The notes below the pieces were generated by a model. That model was not told the DNA's origin. It was given only the letters and a program-made list of their open reading frames with translations, and did not search any database. From the NCBI RefSeq assembly GCF_040409805.1, contig NZ_CP099572.1, positions 1,922,001 through 1,986,000 of the forward strand: a stretch of 64,000 nt of DNA. The letters are read 5' to 3'. Numbering within the stretch: the stretch's first letter is position 1; each line of letters begins with the position of its first letter. Source of the stretch: Polynucleobacter sp. MWH-UH23A. Lineage in GTDB: Bacteria; Pseudomonadota; Gammaproteobacteria; Burkholderiales; Burkholderiaceae. Positions 1-8,027 of the stretch are shown in pieces. Position numbers and translations under genes: made by a program.

Positions 1-392
1 ACTACGATGACGATGCTTCAATCGATATTGATTTGCCTCGCATGCGTCTTTTTCAGCCAGGTAAGGCGCCTGTTACCGTTAGATCAAATACTGGACATCT
101 GGATGGCGACCTAACGATTTTGGAGCTATTTGATAACGCATCAATCTACAGACCGCCTCAGCCTGCTAACGCAACAGAACCTGCAACGCTCAGAATGCTT
201 GCCTCATCTAGCTATTTCAAAGTGCTGATTAACGATGATATCGTTCAAACCGATAAACCTATTACGCTTGAACAGGGCATGTCGGTGATGCACTCTACCG
301 ATGGCGGAACATTTGACAATATCGCGCAAAGCATGACTTTGTCAGGGCAGGTAAGAGGTCGAATTGAACGCGCCCCACGCAATGGCCAATAA
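1..392 (+). CDS. lptC: LptC, LPS export periplasmic/inner-membrane protein (5' truncated)
   Basis: The reading frame is open from the left edge (first full codon at base 3) to a TAA at 390-392, so this is the C-terminal part of a gene that starts outside the window. The visible 130 or so residues match the beta-jellyroll of LptC, including an RMRLFQPGK stretch and repeated short beta-strands. LptC is a bitopic inner-membrane protein that hands lipopolysaccharide from LptBFG to LptA. The call rests mainly on the sequence character and on lptA and lptB following directly (10 bp gap to lptA). The N-terminal membrane anchor cannot be seen. Confidence 0.85.
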   Translation, partial: YDDDASIDIDLPRMRLFQPGKAPVTVRSNTGHLDGDLTILELFDNASIYRPPQPANATEPATLRMLASSSYFKVLINDDIVQTDKPITLEQGMSVMHSTDGGTFDNIAQSMTLSGQVRGRIERAPRNGQ

Positions 393-401
393 AATACTCA
401 C

Positions 402-953
402 ATGATTCGACTCTCAACTTTCTGGGCTGCATTTTGCCTCCTTCTATGCGTGAACTTTGTTCATGCAGAAAAAGCTGATCAAGATAAGCCAATCATCCTT
501 GAAGCCGAGAGCGTTTCAGTAAATGATGTTCAGCAGATTTATGATCTCAAAGGCCAAATTCTGCTAATTAAGGGCAGTATGGTTGTGACGGGTGATGATG
601 GTCATATCCAAGTCGATCCTGAAGGCTATGAATTTGTTGATATCAAAGGTACCGCTGACACTGCTGCAAGCTTTAGGCAAAGAAGAGAGGGTTCAGCTGA
701 TGAGTTTATGCAGGGACATGGCACTCAGGTTACCTACAATGCAAAAACAGAGTTACTAACCATCACTGGCGATGCCAGATTAAAGCGTTTATTAAACATG
801 CAGATGCTTGATCAACTGCAAGGCTGGAAAATTGAGTACGATGACATTACTGAACGTTATCGCGTAACACCACCAAGCAGCACAAAACCAGAGGACCTTC
901 CCTTGGCAAGAGCAATCCTTTCACCAAGAAGAAAAGCCACACTAGAAAAATGA
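402..953 (+). CDS. lptA: LptA, periplasmic LPS-bridge protein
   Basis: A 183-residue protein with a Sec signal peptide (residues 1-22, ending VHA) followed by an OstA/LptA-like beta-jellyroll with the typical start [11 protein letters not shown]. LptA oligomerises across the periplasm and carries LPS from LptC to LptD in the outer membrane. Length is normal for the family. The stop overlaps the lptB start by four bases (ATGA at 950-953), which indicates translational coupling inside the lptC-lptA-lptB operon. The C-terminal tail (about residues 155-183) is polar and basic and probably disordered. Confidence 0.93.
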   Translation: MIRLSTFWAAFCLLLCVNFVHAEKADQDKPIILEAESVSVNDVQQIYDLKGQILLIKGSMVVTGDDGHIQVDPEGYEFVDIKGTADTAASFRQRREGSADEFMQGHGTQVTYNAKTELLTITGDARLKRLLNMQMLDQLQGWKIEYDDITERYRVTPPSSTKPEDLPLARAILSPRRKATLEK

Positions 954-1717
954 CAACGGATCAAGCTCAAGACAATTCAACTGCAACACTCAGCGCCCAT
1001 AAATTACAAAAACGTTATGGCTCAAGAACCGTAGTACGCGATGTTTCGGTAGAAGTGAAATGTGGTGAAGTGGTTGGACTTCTGGGACCAAATGGTGCCG
1101 GCAAGACCACCTCCTTTTACATGATTGTCGGTCTAGTGCCGGCAGATGGCGGTCAAATAGTGCTAGATGGCAAAGACATCACACATTTACCTATCCATGA
1201 GCGCGCTCGAATGGGTCTTTCCTATTTGCCTCAAGAAGCATCTGTTTTCAGAAAACTCAATGTTGCTGAAAATATTCAAGCCGTTCTGGAGCTCCAAGTT
1301 CAAGGCGGCAAGCCATTAAGCAAAGCCGAGATTACTAATCGATTAGATGAGCTCTTAGGAGAACTTCAAATCGGCCACCTGCGCAATAATCCAGCACTGT
1401 CTCTTTCGGGTGGTGAACGTAGACGCGTAGAAATTGCTCGAGCTTTAGCTTCACAGCCTAAATTTATTTTGTTGGATGAGCCCTTTGCCGGTGTTGACCC
1501 CATTGCCGTTGGGGAAATTCAGCGAATCGTTCGTTTCTTAAGAGACCGACAAATAGGCGTTCTAATTACAGACCATAATGTTCGAGAAACCCTCGGTATC
1601 TGCGATCATGCCTACATCATTAGTGAAGGTAGCGTTCTAGCAGAAGGTCAGCCAGATCAAATCATCCAAAATGACGCGGTTCGCCGGGTCTACCTGGGTG
1701 AGAACTTCCGGATGTAA
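950..1717 (+). CDS. lptB: LptB, ATPase of the LPS export ABC transporter
   Basis: A 255-residue ABC ATPase with all key motifs: Walker A GPNGAGKT (46-53), Q-loop Gln95, signature LSGGE (152-156), Walker B FILLDEP (172-178) and switch His209. It powers extraction of LPS from the inner membrane with LptF and LptG. The short N-terminal extension (about 12 residues) is polar. It is translationally coupled to lptA. In most Burkholderiales rpoN comes next; here a 201 bp gap leads straight to hpf. Confidence 0.96.
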   Translation: MTTDQAQDNSTATLSAHKLQKRYGSRTVVRDVSVEVKCGEVVGLLGPNGAGKTTSFYMIVGLVPADGGQIVLDGKDITHLPIHERARMGLSYLPQEASVFRKLNVAENIQAVLELQVQGGKPLSKAEITNRLDELLGELQIGHLRNNPALSLSGGERRRVEIARALASQPKFILLDEPFAGVDPIAVGEIQRIVRFLRDRQIGVLITDHNVRETLGICDHAYIISEGSVLAEGQPDQIIQNDAVRRVYLGENFRM

Positions 1718-1821
1718 TTCCCCATCCTTGTGCAAAGCGCAGGGCTTCTATCCGTATAAGTAGTAAAAAAATCCCTTTCTCCTCTTGGATTTGGGCAAAT
1801 TCGCTGATACGCTGGAGGTTC

Positions 1822-1908
1822 ATGCATTACTTCTCAAAAAAAACAGCTCAAATTCTACAGGGGCATGCTGCGCACCCCAGCTACAGCTATGCGCAGGCTT
1901 TGATATAA
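1822..1908 (+). CDS. possible 28-residue leader peptide upstream of hpf
   Basis: ATG at 1822, TAA at 1906-1908, preceded by GGAGG at 1814-1818 (spacing only 3 bases, tighter than ideal). The peptide is MHYFSKKTAQ... ending ...SYAQALI and resembles no family I know. Its stop codon overlaps the start of the hpf Shine-Dalgarno (AAGGAG at 1907-1912), and the 7 bp hairpin at 1868-1896 lies inside it, so translation of the short frame could influence hpf. It may equally be a chance ORF; there is no conservation evidence. Confidence 0.25.
   Translation: MHYFSKKTAQILQGHAAHPSYSYAQALI
1868..1896 (+). promoter_or_regulatory. inverted repeat before hpf RBS
   Basis: CTGCGCA (1868-1874) and TGCGCAG (1890-1896) are perfect 7 bp complements with a 15-base loop. 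The stem ends about 10 bases before the hpf Shine-Dalgarno. There is no following T-run, so it is not a standard terminator; an mRNA structure affecting hpf translation is possible. Confidence 0.35.
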
Positions 1909-1918
1909 GGAGTCGCTA

Positions 1919-2242
1919 ATGAATTTAAAAATTAATAGCCGTCATGTTGAAGTTACCCCCGCCATGCGAACACATCTAGAGGCCGGCTTAGCGAAAATTC
2001 GAAAGCACTTCGACCATGTTATAGATGCCTCAGCATTTTTAGTCGTTGATAACGCCAAAGAAAAAGATCTACGTCAAAGCGCCGAGATCACCATTCACCT
2101 CAAAGGCAAAGAATTATTTGCCGAAGCCCATAACGCCGATCTTTACCACGCCATGGATGCCGTCGTTGACAAACTGGAGCGCCAGGTCGTTAAACATAAG
2201 GAAAAGATCCAGGATCATCATCACGAAAAACGTTTTGAGTGA
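1919..2242 (+). CDS. hpf: Ribosome hibernation promoting factor (short HPF/YhbH)
   Basis: A 107-residue protein with the HPF/RaiA fold from MNLKINSRHVEVTPAM onwards and a His/Lys-rich tail (KHKEKIQDHHHEKRFE). Short HPFs bind the 30S decoding site in stationary phase and promote 100S dimers. The start is fixed by AAGGAG at 1907-1912. The gene leads the hpf-ptsN-hprK-rapZ string, the standard proteobacterial neighbourhood of the nitrogen PTS, here without rpoN. It lacks the C-terminal dimerisation domain of long HPF. Confidence 0.93.
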   Translation: MNLKINSRHVEVTPAMRTHLEAGLAKIRKHFDHVIDASAFLVVDNAKEKDLRQSAEITIHLKGKELFAEAHNADLYHAMDAVVDKLERQVVKHKEKIQDHHHEKRFE

Positions 2243-2275
2243 TCTCCAGCGTCAGGACACCTATAATCATTTCCA

Positions 2276-2737
2276 ATGAATGCCCTGACTAATCTTTTCA
2301 CCCACGACTGCATCGCATTAGACAATCCTGCTAAAAACAGGGCTGATGCGTTTGCAGCCGCTGGAGCACTATTTGCCAAGCAAGTTGGTATCGAAGCAAG
2401 CTCAGTCATCGAGTTCTTAAACGCTCGTGAAGAATTGGGCTCAACCGCCCTTGGAGCAGGAGTCGCCATACCGCACGGTCGAGTAAAAGGATTAAAGCAA
2501 CCGGCAGCTGCGCTTATTCGCCTCAAAGACCCAATTGAATTTGCCGCACCCGATGGCGAGCCTGTCAAAACCCTCATATTCCTATTGGTGCCTGAGAAGG
2601 CAACACAGCAACACCTAGAAATTCTCTCCTCGATTGCGCAACTGTTATCAGATGCGGATGTTCGTGAAATATTGAACACCTCTACCGATACAACAAAAGT
2701 TTGTGAGCTGTTGCAGCATTGGGGTAATACAAAATGA
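2276..2737 (+). CDS. ptsN: PTS IIA-Ntr regulatory protein
   Basis: A 153-residue EIIA of the fructose/mannitol-nitrogen family. The phospho-acceptor is His67 in GVAIPHGR. It takes phosphate from the PtsI-HPr relay and regulates other proteins (known targets in relatives include K+ transport and sensor kinases) rather than sugar uptake. It lies 33 bp after hpf and overlaps hprK by four bases (ATGA, 2734-2737). Its likely phosphodonors, ptsH and ptsI, are about 33 kb away in this window. Confidence 0.95.
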   Translation: MNALTNLFTHDCIALDNPAKNRADAFAAAGALFAKQVGIEASSVIEFLNAREELGSTALGAGVAIPHGRVKGLKQPAAALIRLKDPIEFAAPDGEPVKTLIFLLVPEKATQQHLEILSSIAQLLSDADVREILNTSTDTTKVCELLQHWGNTK

Positions 2738-3720
2738 CACAGCCATTACTCCTAGATGGAGTAACTGCTCAGCAGATTTTTGATGACAATGTCTCCGATC
2801 TCAAGCTATCTTGGATCGGCGGCCTTGAGGGTGCCGATCGAACCTTTCCGCCTGAAGCAGTCAAGGCAGCGGCCGCCAGCTCTGACCTTGTAGGTCACTT
2901 AAATCTTATTCATCCAAGCCGTATACAAATTTTTGGCGAACAAGAAGTTGATTACCACGCAGCCTTGGAGCCCAAACAAAAACAGGAGCAAATTGCGAGC
3001 CTGATTTCAAAAACACCGCCTTGTGTGATTGTGGCTGATGGCAAGACTGCTGATCCAGATCTACAACTGTTCTGCCAGCGATCTTCAACACCATTATTTA
3101 CAACGCAAATTTCTGCAGCAGAGGTGATTGACCATCTGCGCACCTATCTCACCAAAATCGGCGCCCCACAAATCACGATGCATGGCGTCTTCATGGACAT
3201 TCTGGGATTGGGCGTCTTGCTTACTGGTGAATCTGGTTTAGGTAAAAGTGAATTAGGCCTTGAGCTGATTTCACGCGGCCATGGTCTTGTTGCTGATGAT
3301 GCGGTTGATTTTGCACGACTTGGCCCAGATTACATTGAGGGCCGCTGCCCAATCATTCTCAGAAATCTACTAGAAGTTCGTGGTCTGGGCTTACTCGATA
3401 TTCGTACTATCTTTGGTGAAACTGCGGTACGCCGCAAATTAAAGCTTCGCCTCATTGTTCAACTCGTTCGCAGAACTGATGGTGAATTTGAGCGGCTTCC
3501 ACTGGAAGATCAACACGTTGATGTCTTGGGCGTGCCCATTCGTACCGTAAAAATCCAAGTGGCAGCAGGTCGAAACTTAGCCGTCCTTGTTGAAGCAGCA
3601 GTACGCAATACGATTTTGCAACTGCGCGGTATTGATACCCTAAAAGAATTTATTGAACGCCAGCGTATTCAAATGAATGCTGAGGCAGATTCGACAAAGT
3701 CCCAAGGACGCCTGCTGTAA
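2734..3720 (+). CDS. hprK: HPr kinase/phosphorylase
   Basis: A 328-residue bifunctional HprK. The catalytic domain has Walker A GESGLGKS (165-172), the His-containing MHGVFMDI just before it, and the K/P signature [12 protein letters not shown] (about 212-223). It phosphorylates or dephosphorylates HPr on Ser46, and the ptsH product in this window has that serine. Start overlaps ptsN. Length and N-terminal domain are normal. Confidence 0.96.
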   Translation: MTQPLLLDGVTAQQIFDDNVSDLKLSWIGGLEGADRTFPPEAVKAAAASSDLVGHLNLIHPSRIQIFGEQEVDYHAALEPKQKQEQIASLISKTPPCVIVADGKTADPDLQLFCQRSSTPLFTTQISAAEVIDHLRTYLTKIGAPQITMHGVFMDILGLGVLLTGESGLGKSELGLELISRGHGLVADDAVDFARLGPDYIEGRCPIILRNLLEVRGLGLLDIRTIFGETAVRRKLKLRLIVQLVRRTDGEFERLPLEDQHVDVLGVPIRTVKIQVAAGRNLAVLVEAAVRNTILQLRGIDTLKEFIERQRIQMNAEADSTKSQGRLL

Positions 3721-3723
3721 GTC

Positions 3724-4614
3724 ATGCAAATCAATCTGATTACCGGAATCTCAGGCTCAGGTAAATCAGTTGCCCTGAGGGCATTCGAGGATGCTGGATA
3801 CGATTGTGTCGATAACCTTCCTGTATCTTTATTGGAAAATCTGATTGACACCCTAGCACGAGAAAATAGTGAACGAGTTGCTGTAGCGATCGATGCGCGC
3901 CGTGGTCAATCTATTGCCGAACTCCCCTCAATTCTTGACACCCTAAAGCGCAAGCATCAAGTCAGGGTTGTATTTTTAAATGCTGATACCAACACCTTGG
4001 TACAGCGATTTTCAGAAACACGGCGTCGACATCCTTTATCAAGCGATGCCGAACAATCACAATCAGCCACTTTAATTGAGGCAATTGATAAAGAACGGAA
4101 TCTACTTGAGCCCCTACGTGCGCAAGCCCACAGTATCGATACCAGCAATCTTCCTGCTCACGCCCTGCGCTCTTGGATTCAAGACCTCCTGAAAGATAAA
4201 CCTGTTGGACTCACCGTTATTTTTGAATCCTTTGGTTTTAAAAAAGGTGTCCCCAGTGAAGCAGACCTTGTTTTTGATGTACGCTGCCTCCCCAATCCTC
4301 ACTATGACAAAGTGCTCAGACCACTTACAGGTAACGACAAACCCGTTAAGGAGTTTTTAGAGAAAATTGCTGAGGTTGTGAGCATGGAAAGTGACATTAC
4401 CCAATTTATTGAGAAATGGTTGCCCCATTACATCGCGGATGGACGTAGCTACTTAACAGTTGCCATAGGTTGCACTGGTGGGCAGCACCGCTCAGTCTAT
4501 TTAGTCAACCGTATTAGCGAACATTTCCGAGCCAAAAAAGATCTGATCGATTTGCAGCTTAATTTTTTAGATCGTCATCGAGAACTAGACTCAATCCCTG
4601 CAACAAAATCTTAA
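3724..4614 (+). CDS. rapZ: RapZ, RNase adapter / nucleotide-binding protein
   Basis: A 296-residue P-loop protein of the RapZ/YvcJ family with Walker A GISGSGKS (8-15), a DARRG motif, and the conserved C-terminal domain (GCTGGQHRSVYL, RHREL). In enterobacteria RapZ recruits RNase E to small RNAs controlling GlcN6P synthase; in betaproteobacteria its role is less defined. It follows hprK after 3 bp. Its last 56 bases overlap the 3' end of mutY on the other strand. Confidence 0.94.
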   Translation: MQINLITGISGSGKSVALRAFEDAGYDCVDNLPVSLLENLIDTLARENSERVAVAIDARRGQSIAELPSILDTLKRKHQVRVVFLNADTNTLVQRFSETRRRHPLSSDAEQSQSATLIEAIDKERNLLEPLRAQAHSIDTSNLPAHALRSWIQDLLKDKPVGLTVIFESFGFKKGVPSEADLVFDVRCLPNPHYDKVLRPLTGNDKPVKEFLEKIAEVVSMESDITQFIEKWLPHYIADGRSYLTVAIGCTGGQHRSVYLVNRISEHFRAKKDLIDLQLNFLDRHRELDSIPATKS

Positions 4615-5701
4615 TAGGCTGTGGCAAACCATAGCGGCCCAACTGCCTGATGGGCACCCATCGTAAGTCTTCACCTTTTGGCTCCAAACTTCGAGAAGCA
4701 GCTACCTCCCAAATCTGCATCCACAATCGTCTATGGGTAAAGACATGTTTAATCTGAGGGCCTAGAGTTGTACCTTTACAAGCCTTCTGCCATGAGGCTA
4801 TGTTTTCATTTGGCAAAGCCTCTTCAAATATATTTTTGAACGCTGGTAGTTTTCTTTTTTTATCAGACTTTACAACCCAAGCTGATTCTGGCAAGGACCA
4901 TAAGCCGCCCCAAATGGCTTTGCTCGGACGCTTTTGTAACAGGATGGAATTGCCGGACCGAATCAGCAGCATATCGCAATCAAACTCAGGTGACTTTGCT
5001 TTCACTGTCTTGTGTGGAAATGAGAGTACTTGATTGCTGAGATTCGCTTGGCAATCTTTTTCAAAGGGGCACTTTTGCTCATTACCAAGACAAACTGGCT
5101 TACGAGAGGTACACCAAGTAGCACCAAAATCCATTAAGGCCTGAGTGTAGACAGGCATATCTGAAGGCTTCTTTGGCAATAACTTATCTGCCAAATTCCA
5201 CAAGCCATCGTTAACAAGCTTATTTTGTAATGCGCCTTCTACTGCAAATAAACGAGCCAATATTCGTTTAACGTTAGCATCCAGAATTGGCGCTCTTACA
5301 TGAAAAGCAAATGCCGCAATAGCCCCTGCCGTTGATAGACCAATTCCCTTTAATTTTTCAAGTAAAGCAGGATCACTTGGAAACTTTCCATTGAACTCAT
5401 TAACTACTTGCTGCGCACACGCATGTAAATTTCGCGCGCGAGAGTAATACCCCAAGCCAGCCCACTCCGCTAGCACTTCATCTATATGCGCAGCAGCTAG
5501 TTTTTTTACTGTTGGAAAACGTTTCATAAAACGAGGGTAACGCTCTAATACGGTAGCCACTTGTGTTTGCTGTAGCATGATTTCTGAGACCCAGACAGCG
5601 TAGGGGTCTCGAATGCCTTGCCACGGCAAACCAGATCGGCCATAACGAGAATGCCAAGTAATTAACTTCTGCGAAAAAAGATCAACTAACGTTTTTGACA
5701 T
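4559..5701 (-). CDS. mutY: A/G-specific adenine DNA glycosylase MutY
   Basis: A 380-residue MutY that removes A paired with 8-oxoG. Visible features: catalytic Glu40 in WVSEIMLQQTQV, helix-hairpin-helix near 118-130, Asp141 in ILDANVKR, four clustered Cys (197, 204, 211, 217) for the 4Fe-4S site, and a C-terminal NUDIX-like 8-oxoG recognition domain (from about 240). Cysteine spacing is C-X6-C-X6-C-X5-C; the E. coli-type pattern is C-X6-C-X2-C-X5-C, so four residues are inserted. The start overlaps the mutM end by 16 bases and the stop overlaps rapZ. Confidence 0.95.
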   Translation of the reverse strand: MSKTLVDLFSQKLITWHSRYGRSGLPWQGIRDPYAVWVSEIMLQQTQVATVLERYPRFMKRFPTVKKLAAAHIDEVLAEWAGLGYYSRARNLHACAQQVVNEFNGKFPSDPALLEKLKGIGLSTAGAIAAFAFHVRAPILDANVKRILARLFAVEGALQNKLVNDGLWNLADKLLPKKPSDMPVYTQALMDFGATWCTSRKPVCLGNEQKCPFEKDCQANLSNQVLSFPHKTVKAKSPEFDCDMLLIRSGNSILLQKRPSKAIWGGLWSLPESAWVVKSDKKRKLPAFKNIFEEALPNENIASWQKACKGTTLGPQIKHVFTHRRLWMQIWEVAASRSLEPKGEDLRWVPIRQLGRYGLPQPIKILLQGLSLVLDDDLKN

Positions 5702-6522
5702 GTAGGGCAGAAGTAGGTAGATCGTTGCCCTTGCACGATTTGTTTAATCGGTGTTTTGCACACTTTGCATGGCTGATCTTTGCGATCATAGACTTTGGTT
5801 TGCACCATGAAATGGCCAGGATCGCCATCGCTATTCACAAAATCTTTCAGGCTACTGCCACCTGCGGCAATTGCTTTTTTCAAAATGAATCTAACTGCTT
5901 CAGCCAATCGAGAGCACTGAGGGCGCGTTAATTTACCCGCTGGTTTTGCTGGATGAATTCCTGCCTTGAACAAACTTTCAGAACAGTAAATATTGCCGAC
6001 GCCAACAACCACTTGTCCTGCCAATAAAAATTGCTTTACAGCGACACTATGATTTCGAGAAGATTGGTACAGTAACTCTGCGCCAAGCTCACCCTCAAAC
6101 TCTTGAGAAAAAGGCTCAACGCCTAGTTTTTGCAAGAGCAGATTTTTCTCTATAGGCCCTTTTGATACCGGATGCCATAAAACCGCTCCGAATTTTCTTG
6201 GGTCATGTAGGCGTAAGCTCAAACGCCCAAACTCCAAAATCACACGATCATGGGGTTTCAAAGGCTCTTTAAGAGGAAGTACTCTTAAAGTTCCCGTCAT
6301 ACCTAAGTGAATCAATAAATGGCCAGTGGCAAACTCAATTAATAGGTACTTTCCTCTTCTCTGAATATCCTTCACCTTTTGCCCAAGCAATAGCTTGGAT
6401 AGATTTTTAGGGACGGGCCAACGTAAACGCCCATCCAATATCTGGACGGCGGAAACGGCTTGTCCCTGAAGATGCGGGGCAATACCCAATCTGGTGACTT
6501 CTACTTCTGGAAGTTCTGGCAT
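5686..6522 (-). CDS. mutM: Formamidopyrimidine-DNA glycosylase MutM/Fpg
   Basis: A 278-residue Fpg beginning MPELPEVE, so Pro2 is the Schiff-base nucleophile and Glu3 is present. The helix-two-turn-helix region is followed by a C-terminal zinc finger (CKVC ... CPTC). It excises 8-oxoG and FaPy lesions. It is followed by an overlapping mutY on the same strand, so both enzymes of the 8-oxoG (GO) repair system are made from one transcript. Confidence 0.97.
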   Translation of the reverse strand: MPELPEVEVTRLGIAPHLQGQAVSAVQILDGRLRWPVPKNLSKLLLGQKVKDIQRRGKYLLIEFATGHLLIHLGMTGTLRVLPLKEPLKPHDRVILEFGRLSLRLHDPRKFGAVLWHPVSKGPIEKNLLLQKLGVEPFSQEFEGELGAELLYQSSRNHSVAVKQFLLAGQVVVGVGNIYCSESLFKAGIHPAKPAGKLTRPQCSRLAEAVRFILKKAIAAGGSSLKDFVNSDGDPGHFMVQTKVYDRKDQPCKVCKTPIKQIVQGQRSTYFCPTCQKR

Positions 6523-6557
6523 AAATGAATTGTAGATTCGCAGATTAGAATGTGCTT

Positions 6558-8027
6558 ATGAGCAAATTATCATTTTTCTCCCTGGTGATCCTGACTGGCG
6601 GAGCTTTGCTAATCGGCTCAGCTCGAGCTCAAACGGATGAAGCGCCAACAGGGCAAGCAGTCTTTGAAGTTTTAGCCTCTGAGATAGCATTGCAACGGGG
6701 TGAGGCAGGCCTAGCCTATAACACCTATATGGAAATGGCTCGGCAATATAAAGATCCTCGCCTCGCTCAGCGAGCGATGGAGATTGGCATTGCAGGTGGT
6801 TCGCCTGAGCTTGCTTTACAAGCCGCCAAGGTTTGGGATAGCCTAGCGCCCGCTTCCGATACCAAACCCAAAGAAGTATTTATCACCCTTCTGATTCTGA
6901 ATAATCGCTGGTCCGATGCGGTGAAACCGGCGGTTTCCTTGCTACGCCAACAAACACCTGCTCAGCAAGAAAACACGCTTGTGCAACTACAAGCATTGCT
7001 AGGCAAAGCCAAGAATGAGTCTGAAGCTTTGCGCGCTTTTTATGAGATCGCTTCGAATGCAAAACTAAGTCCCAAGAATTTAAGTTTGCTTTATACCTAT
7101 GCCATGTCAGCCGAGAAAGTTGGTCGGGTTGATGTCATGGAAAAAACTTTGCGAGAAATTTTGCGCAAGAGCCCCAATGATGTGAATGCTCTTAATGCCC
7201 TTGGCTACTCTCTTGCTGATCGCAATACTAAATTACAGGAAGCATTTGCACTTATTAGTAAAGCGCATCAACTCTCCCCTCAAGATGCTTTTATCCTAGA
7301 TAGTTTAGGTTGGGTAAATTTCCGTCTTGGCAAAAATGAGCTTGCACTAGAACAATTACAGCAAGCATTTCGGATGAAGCCCGAAGCAGATATAGCCGCA
7401 CATACTGGTGAAGTTTTATGGTCCATGGGACGAAAAACTGAAGCAGAAGCCATGTGGCAAGAGGGTCAAAAATTAGACGCCAATAACACTACTCTTCAAG
7501 AAACTTTAAAACGCTTAAAGCCTGACTGGTTAAGCCCAACTCAAGCCCTAAAGGGCTCATGGGATGGACGTTTTGCCGTGAAGGTTACGGGCCTAACTGA
7601 GGCCCAAAATCAAGGGGGTTCTGGTGGCTTTACCTTAGTTCAAGACAATCTCAAAGATACTCTTGAGATTCGCAACCCTGTCGGTGGAGCAATTGCAAAA
7701 ATTACGATTACTCCAGGAGAAGCCACCCTAGAACGAGATGGTCAAATCACTAGCGCGATTGACGCCGATACTCTGGTGCAAAACACTTTAGGGCTTCCCT
7801 TGCCAGCAAGAGGTTTATCGAATTGGCTAAGGGGAGAAACTCGTCCAGGTAGCGAAGCTAGCATAGAGAGAAATAACAAGGGGCAGGTAAGCGAAATTCG
7901 TCAAGATGGATGGAATTTACGCTACACCTGGAGCGATTTGAACCGTCTCGATAAGTTAACGATGACCAGAAGCTCAAACATCGGATCGATTGATATTCGT
8001 CTTGTTTTTGATCAAGCAAATGAGTGA
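6558..8027 (+). CDS. lolB: TPR protein fused to a LolB domain, no lipid anchor
   Basis: One uninterrupted frame with a Sec signal peptide (ending SARAQ), TPR-type helical repeats to about residue 325, then a LolB domain to the end. LolB hallmarks are GRFAVK, EIRNPVGGAIAKI, a TLGLPLPARGLSNWLRG segment and IRQDGWNLRYTW. LolB accepts lipoproteins from LolA at the outer membrane and is normally a lipoprotein itself. The whole translation has no cysteine, so there is no lipobox. Context (lolB-ispE-prs) supports LolB. ATG 6558 is preferred to an in-frame GTG at 6552. It overlaps ispE by 8 bases. Related genomes usually have separate TPR and lolB genes here. Confidence 0.85.
   Translation: MSKLSFFSLVILTGGALLIGSARAQTDEAPTGQAVFEVLASEIALQRGEAGLAYNTYMEMARQYKDPRLAQRAMEIGIAGGSPELALQAAKVWDSLAPASDTKPKEVFITLLILNNRWSDAVKPAVSLLRQQTPAQQENTLVQLQALLGKAKNESEALRAFYEIASNAKLSPKNLSLLYTYAMSAEKVGRVDVMEKTLREILRKSPNDVNALNALGYSLADRNTKLQEAFALISKAHQLSPQDAFILDSLGWVNFRLGKNELALEQLQQAFRMKPEADIAAHTGEVLWSMGRKTEAEAMWQEGQKLDANNTTLQETLKRLKPDWLSPTQALKGSWDGRFAVKVTGLTEAQNQGGSGGFTLVQDNLKDTLEIRNPVGGAIAKITITPGEATLERDGQITSAIDADTLVQNTLGLPLPARGLSNWLRGETRPGSEASIERNNKGQVSEIRQDGWNLRYTWSDLNRLDKLTMTRSSNIGSIDIRLVFDQANE

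Larger units (their letters stand above)
1718..1918 (+). other. lptB-hpf intergenic region, usual site of rpoN
   Basis: This 201 bp gap sits where rpoN (sigma-54) lies in related genomes. I see no sigma-54 domain or recognisable fragment of one in any frame. It does hold a 28-codon reading frame (1822-1908) and a 7 bp inverted repeat (1868-1874 with 1890-1896) just before the hpf ribosome binding site. No convincing promoter or terminator was found; a weak TTGGAT/TACGCT pair occurs near 1785-1812. Confidence 0.6.

Noticed and set aside
1822..1908. Short ORF before hpf as a remnant of rpoN
   Set aside because: The 28 residues do not resemble the N-terminal Gln-rich region, core or RpoN box of sigma-54.
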